From CAYSAA01 sp964428905 (GTDB lineage: Bacteria; Atribacterota; Phoenicimicrobiia; Phoenicimicrobiales; Stramentimicrobiaceae), in NCBI GenBank assembly GCA_964428905.1, contig CAYSAA010000145.1, forward strand, positions 1 through 9,296: a stretch of 9,296 nucleotides of DNA, in the 5' to 3' direction. The number at the start of each line of letters is the position of its first letter. Within the stretch, counting starts at the first letter, position 1. Shown here in pieces: positions 6,793-9,296 of the stretch. The notes below the pieces were generated by a model. That model ran no database searches. It had not been told where the DNA came from and saw nothing but the letters and a program-made list of their open reading frames with translations. The position numbers and the translations under genes were made by a program.

Positions 6793-6817
6793 AACTGATT
6801 ACTGTGAATAATCAGTT
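6793..6817. repeat. Short inverted repeat (hairpin), downstream of oapA
   Basis: AACTGATTA (6793-6801) pairs perfectly with TAATCAGTT (6809-6817) around a 7-nt loop. No T-run follows on either strand, so it is not a standard terminator. Its inner arms, CTGATTA/TAATCAG, are the same as those of the hairpin at 6048-6065 just before oapA. Confidence 0.4.
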
Positions 6818-6837
6818 AGAAGTTCGATTTATGGTTA

Positions 6838-6897
6838 TTATTTTTTCTTTTTTTGGGTTTCTTTTGTTTTTTTACCTTTGTCTTTGGCTTTGGCCAT
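6838..6897 (-). CDS. Possible 19-residue Lys-rich peptide
   Basis: ATG 6897 opens a 19-codon frame ending at TAA 6840-6838. The peptide begins MAKAKDKGKKTKETQ and ends in four Lys; ten of its 19 residues are Lys. A good ribosome binding site, GAGGTG, lies 5 nt upstream of the ATG. I do not recognise a family. Such a peptide could bind RNA, ribosomes or acidic lipids, but that is only charge-based inference. It could equally be a chance frame in an A-rich strand; the well-placed ribosome binding site and the GCC codons are the arguments for it. It lies 127 nt after the 60-residue ORF. Confidence 0.4.
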   Translation of the reverse strand: MAKAKDKGKKTKETQKKKK

Positions 6898-7024
6898 TCT
6901 GGCACCTCTTTCTTTAAAATCTTTTGACAAGGAACCAATTATATTGCATGACTATATCGACCTGTGTGCTATTTTATAACCTAATTTACTTATACCTTTT
7001 AATAAATATTTTGTCAATAGATTT

Positions 7025-7207
7025 TTATTGGTAGTCAAAAATATTTTTCCCCGGAACAACAATAGAACCATGCCCAAGTAATTTTGCTTTTTTATGCCCT
7101 CTCTGACTCCTTGGCTTGTGAACCCCTTCTTCTGAAGGTCGAGAATAAAATTTAACTTTGGTTAAAAACTGAGAGGTCAACACAAACATCAAGGATCCAC
7201 TGCCCAA
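7025..7207 (-). CDS. Small basic protein of unknown function overlapping the acetyltransferase 3' end
   Basis: This 60-residue frame starts at TTG 7207 with AGGAG 5 nt upstream and runs in a different frame from the acetyltransferase, overlapping its last 56 nt. The N-terminal part, about residues 1-16, may only reflect the overlap. The part outside it, from TKVKFYSRPSEEGVHKPRSQ (16-35) through RGHKKAKLLGHGSIVVPGK, looks like real protein: basic, with spaced Pro, Gly and His and no low-complexity run. An ATG at 7189 is an alternative start without a clear ribosome binding site. I do not recognise the family. The AGGAG also encodes two Arg codons of the acetyltransferase, so it may be coincidental. 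Another reading is that a frameshift has separated a once-longer acetyltransferase tail from its gene. Confidence 0.45.
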   Translation of the reverse strand: MGSGSLMFVLTSQFLTKVKFYSRPSEEGVHKPRSQRGHKKAKLLGHGSIVVPGKNIFDYQ

Positions 7208-7709
7208 CTATTCTCCTCTGACCATAGCGATCTAAATGAATCATTTTCAAATATTTAAAACCAAGCTTTTCTGCTACTCTTTGTGCCCTGATATTTTCCG
7301 GTAAAATAAGGGCATAGACCTTTTGTAATCCAAATTTATGTAAGGCTTCATCCAGTAAGGGACGGCAGGCTTCTACCGCTAATCCCCTTCCCCAGTACTC
7401 AGGGAAGAGTAGATAAAATATCTCGCCATTAATGTATTTTGAATTAATTTTAAAACCACATCCGCCAATTAATTGATGGTTATTTCTATCAAAGATAGAA
7501 TATAATAACCACGACTGAACGGAATCCCTTTTTCTAGATATTTGTTCTAAAAACTGTTTAACCAGATGAGGGCTGGACAAAAAACGAGATGCTCCCAGAG
7601 AAAAATTCACCTGGGAGTGAGTTAACAACAGAAAGAATTGATTGGAATCTCTATATTGAAAGGGACAAACGATAAGCCGTTTTGTATGATGCCAACAAAC
7701 TTTTGACAA
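7152..7709 (-). CDS. GNAT family N-acetyltransferase (RimJ/RimL-like)
   Basis: The enzyme transfers acetyl from acetyl-CoA to an amine, possibly a protein N-terminus or a small molecule; the substrate cannot be told. In 185 residues the Acetyltransf_3 (RimL-like) plan is clear. The start is TKRLIVCPFQYRD (9-21). A strand reading IGGCGFKI (81-88) follows, then the acetyl-CoA P-loop region EYWGRGLAVEA (104-114). The typical ENIRAQRVAEKLGFKYL is at 138-154, with N139 and the EKLGF motif. The start is TTG 7709 with AAGGAG 7-8 nt upstream; no ATG is available. It begins 12 nt after the HD-domain gene's stop, so the two are probably co-transcribed. The tail after GQW (169-171) is longer than usual and overlaps the small ORF below it. 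Confidence 0.88.
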   Translation of the reverse strand: MSKVCWHHTKRLIVCPFQYRDSNQFFLLLTHSQVNFSLGASRFLSSPHLVKQFLEQISRKRDSVQSWLLYSIFDRNNHQLIGGCGFKINSKYINGEIFYLLFPEYWGRGLAVEACRPLLDEALHKFGLQKVYALILPENIRAQRVAEKLGFKYLKMIHLDRYGQRRIVGQWILDVCVDLSVFNQS

Positions 7710-7721
7710 AATAAATGCTCC

Positions 7722-8396
7722 TTATTTCTCTCCTTCCCATTCAGCATAAAAGCGTTTCAGGTATTCTTCTAAAAAATAATGCCTCCCCTTAGCCAGTTGT
7801 TTGCCATATGAAGTATACATCATACCCTTCAGCTTTAATAATTTCTCATAAAAATGGTTAATCGAGGGTGCCTCATTCGTCTTGTATTCCTCTCGGGAAA
7901 TATTAGGATTGGGAGGGACATTTGGGTCGTAAATCGGACGGTGATAATAACCACCATAAGTAAAAGCACGGGCAATACCGATTGCGCCCATGGCATCCAG
8001 GCGATCAGCATCACTAACAGCCATAAACTCTACACTTTTTTTCTCCTTATGGAATTGTTCTTCTTCAGAAAGGGTTTTCATATAAGAAACATTGGTCGTA
8101 ACATTCAGAATTTTCCTGGTTACTTTGGGGGACAGGCTCAAAGAATGCAGAAATTGTGCTACAACTTTTTGCCCCTTTTGTTCATTACCACCAAAAAATT
8201 TGTAATCACCAATATCATGAAGCAAGGCTGCCATTTCTACAATAAAAAAATCTGCTTTTTCTTCTGCTGCAATTTTTAAGGACAGTTTTCTTACTCTCTG
8301 GATGTGCCACCAATCATGACCGGTCTGCTCTTTTTGAAGAAAATCATGTACAAACTTTTCTGTCAGTTCTATTATCTGTTCCGAACTTATCTTCAT
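7722..8396 (-). CDS. HD-domain phosphohydrolase (YedJ/YpgQ-like)
   Basis: HD-domain proteins are metal-dependent phosphohydrolases; relatives such as YpgQ hydrolyse (deoxy)nucleoside triphosphates. This 224-residue protein has the metal ligands in order: H31 in GHDWWHIQRV (26-35), H60-D61 in LLHDIGDYK (58-66), and D129 or D131 in SDADRLDAMGAIGIARAF (128-145). The last segment is diagnostic of the YedJ/YpgQ subgroup. Length is normal. ATG 8396 lies 18 nt after the LiaF-like gene's stop and has no good ribosome binding site, suggesting translation coupled to the upstream gene. The true substrate is not visible; nucleotide pool cleaning is the family-based guess. Confidence 0.9.
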   Translation of the reverse strand: MKISSEQIIELTEKFVHDFLQKEQTGHDWWHIQRVRKLSLKIAAEEKADFFIVEMAALLHDIGDYKFFGGNEQKGQKVVAQFLHSLSLSPKVTRKILNVTTNVSYMKTLSEEEQFHKEKKSVEFMAVSDADRLDAMGAIGIARAFTYGGYYHRPIYDPNVPPNPNISREEYKTNEAPSINHFYEKLLKLKGMMYTSYGKQLAKGRHYFLEEYLKRFYAEWEGEK

Positions 8397-8414
8397 TTCA
8401 ATTACACTAAGCTC

Positions 8415-8936
8415 TTATTGTTCTGGTTTCATCACTTTCATTTGCCCGAAAATGACATTGGCTTCAATATCCAAAAAAGGCTTGTCAGCCTGTATATCCC
8501 CTGACCGATACTCAGTAGAACCGATAAAACTGACTGAATGTTGTGGCAATTCCAGATTAGCAAATACAGAACTGGCATGTACTACTGAAGGAATTTCGGG
8601 ATTAAGAATGAGCCTACCTGAACCAAAAATAACATTCACTTTTAACTTTTTAGATGATTGCAGTTCAATTATATCATTAAGATCGATAATACCTTCAGCA
8701 AAAATAATATTTTTCTCTCCAAAAGGTTCATTCATATCCATCTTCTTCCGATCAAAAATGGCCTCATGGTGACTTCCAAATTGTCCAAATAAAACAACGA
8801 TACCCAAAATCACCAGGATAACACCCGGAAACAAGCGAAAGAAGTTAATCTTAATTCCCAAAATGTTGGATAGCAATAGAACAACACCCAATATTAATAA
8901 AATAATTCCACTAACAGCACTGGCAGTTACTCTCAT
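8415..8936 (-). CDS. LiaF-like membrane protein
   Basis: LiaF-type proteins join a short membrane domain to a beta-rich domain. In Bacillus the family member LiaF represses the LiaRS envelope-stress system. This 173-residue protein has two TM segments (about 8-27 and 33-52, with LGVVLLL and LFPGVILVILGIVVLF). A turn with charged residues (FDRKKMD) follows. The C-terminal beta domain carries repeated short strands: KNIIFAEGIIDL, LKVNVIFGSGRLIL, IEANVIFGQMKV. That repetition is typical of the LiaF/DUF2154-like fold. It lacks the four-TM domain of canonical LiaF, and no LiaRS-like pair is in the window, so its regulatory partner is unknown. ATG 8936 has AAAGGA about 10 nt upstream. It heads the leftward run with the HD protein and acetyltransferase. 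Confidence 0.8.
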   Translation of the reverse strand: MRVTASAVSGIILLILGVVLLLSNILGIKINFFRLFPGVILVILGIVVLFGQFGSHHEAIFDRKKMDMNEPFGEKNIIFAEGIIDLNDIIELQSSKKLKVNVIFGSGRLILNPEIPSVVHASSVFANLELPQHSVSFIGSTEYRSGDIQADKPFLDIEANVIFGQMKVMKPEQ

Positions 8937-9040
8937 TGTTATTCATTCCTTTCTTTCTTCCAGATTTTAATGCAATATATTTAAGAAAGTCAGAGGAATA
9001 AAATCACTCACAACCCCTCTTTTATTTTTTCAGTTTTTTT

Positions 9041-9068
9041 ATGATATCCACTCTGATAATCTTGTTAA
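9041..9068 (-). promoter_or_regulatory. Possible promoter of the LiaF-like operon
   Basis: On the minus strand TTAACA (9068-9063, 5 of 6) and TATCAT (9046-9041, 5 of 6) are 16 nt apart. Transcription would begin near 9034, leaving a leader of about 100 nt in which I see no clear structure. The rest of the gene-free stretch 8937-9190 is AT-rich and shows nothing else I can support. Confidence 0.4.
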
Positions 9069-9190
9069 CATACCTACATTTTTAACATATTCATTTATGG
9101 AATTATATTATTGAAATTTCGATAATCTAAACTAATCCTTAAAATGATTCAATTTTCAGGTTTATGGCAAGTTATTTTCTGGAAAAAAAT

Positions 9191-9296
9191 CTAATCAAAT
9201 TTTACACTATCTATCATAAAAATACCATTGCCATATAATTTTATTTTTACATTTTTTAGTTTATCTTGGTCTGAAAACTGTGTCAAAAGAACCGTC
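9191..9296 (-). CDS. Partial CDS, C-terminal 34 residues of an unidentified protein
   Basis: On the minus strand one frame is open from the right edge for 34 codons to TAG at 9193-9191. It has an alternating, strand-like pattern: FSDQDKLKNVKIKLYGNG then IFMIDSVKFD. That looks like the last beta strands of a folded domain, for example a carbohydrate-binding or similar beta-sandwich, rather than random AT-rich translation. No start lies in the window and I cannot name the family. It would be the gene before the LiaF-like operon, on the same strand and about 250 nt away. The open length is short, so chance cannot be excluded. Confidence 0.4.
   Translation of the reverse strand, partial: TVLLTQFSDQDKLKNVKIKLYGNGIFMIDSVKFD

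Noticed and set aside
6927..6960. Plus-strand TTGACA near 6927 as a promoter
   Set aside because: No acceptable -10 at 16-18 nt and no plus-strand gene follows.
9144..9194. Plus-strand 16-codon frame MIQFSGLWQVIFWKKI
   Set aside because: No ribosome binding site, very short, no family likeness.
9258..9286. Minus-strand promoter TTGACA (9286-9281), 17 nt, TAAACT (9263-9258)
   Set aside because: It lies inside a frame that looks coding and is over 300 nt from the LiaF-like start; the candidate at 9041-9068 is closer and better placed.
1..9296. CRISPR arrays, tRNA or rRNA genes, insertion sequences, phage genes
   Set aside because: I found no regularly spaced direct repeats, cloverleaf, transposase or phage-like protein in the window.

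Overview
The window looks like chromosomal DNA of a low-GC, probably anaerobic bacterium with a two-membrane envelope. The clues are an AT-rich background, a lipoprotein lipocalin whose +2 residue is Ala, a LolD/MacB-type ABC exporter with a membrane-fusion protein, strong AGGAGG-type ribosome binding sites and several TTG starts. A diderm Firmicutes-like lineage or Atribacterota would fit; this is inference from gene content and cannot be settled from the window.

Layout. The 3' end of a small membrane-protein gene (+) and mscL (+, with a C-terminal zinc ribbon) lie at the left. They converge on a leftward five-gene run: membrane-fusion protein, FtsX/MacB-type permease, ABC ATPase, TudS-like cysteine protein and Blc-type lipocalin. 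A hairpin at 785-818 separates the convergent units. Divergent from the export run, on the + strand, is a large non-coding, G+C-rich, highly structured block of about 570 nt (5478-6047), closed by a perfect 12-bp end-to-end stem. It is followed 64 nt later by a 179-residue membrane protein. Large RNA plus adjacent small membrane protein is the signature of the OLE (ornate, large, extremophilic) RNA and its partner OapA, and I call the pair as such. A strong bidirectional terminator (6721-6769) closes it.

Right part. A leftward run contains a LiaF-like membrane protein, an HD-domain phosphohydrolase and a GNAT acetyltransferase. Two possible small genes follow: a 60-residue ORF overlapping the acetyltransferase 3' end, and a 19-residue Lys-rich peptide with a good ribosome binding site. 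At the right edge, an open minus-strand frame of 34 codons looks like the C-terminus of another protein. The remaining intergenic DNA (8937-9190) shows only a promoter candidate.

How the parts may work together. The ABC/fusion-protein set should export a small molecule or lipid-like substrate across the envelope. The lipocalin and the LiaF-like protein are envelope-maintenance or stress proteins, and MscL is an osmotic safety valve. The OLE RNA-OapA complex is membrane-bound and, in Bacillus halodurans, is linked to tolerance of cold, short-chain alcohols and Mg2+. The window therefore has an envelope/stress flavour, although no direct link between the OLE pair and its neighbours is visible.
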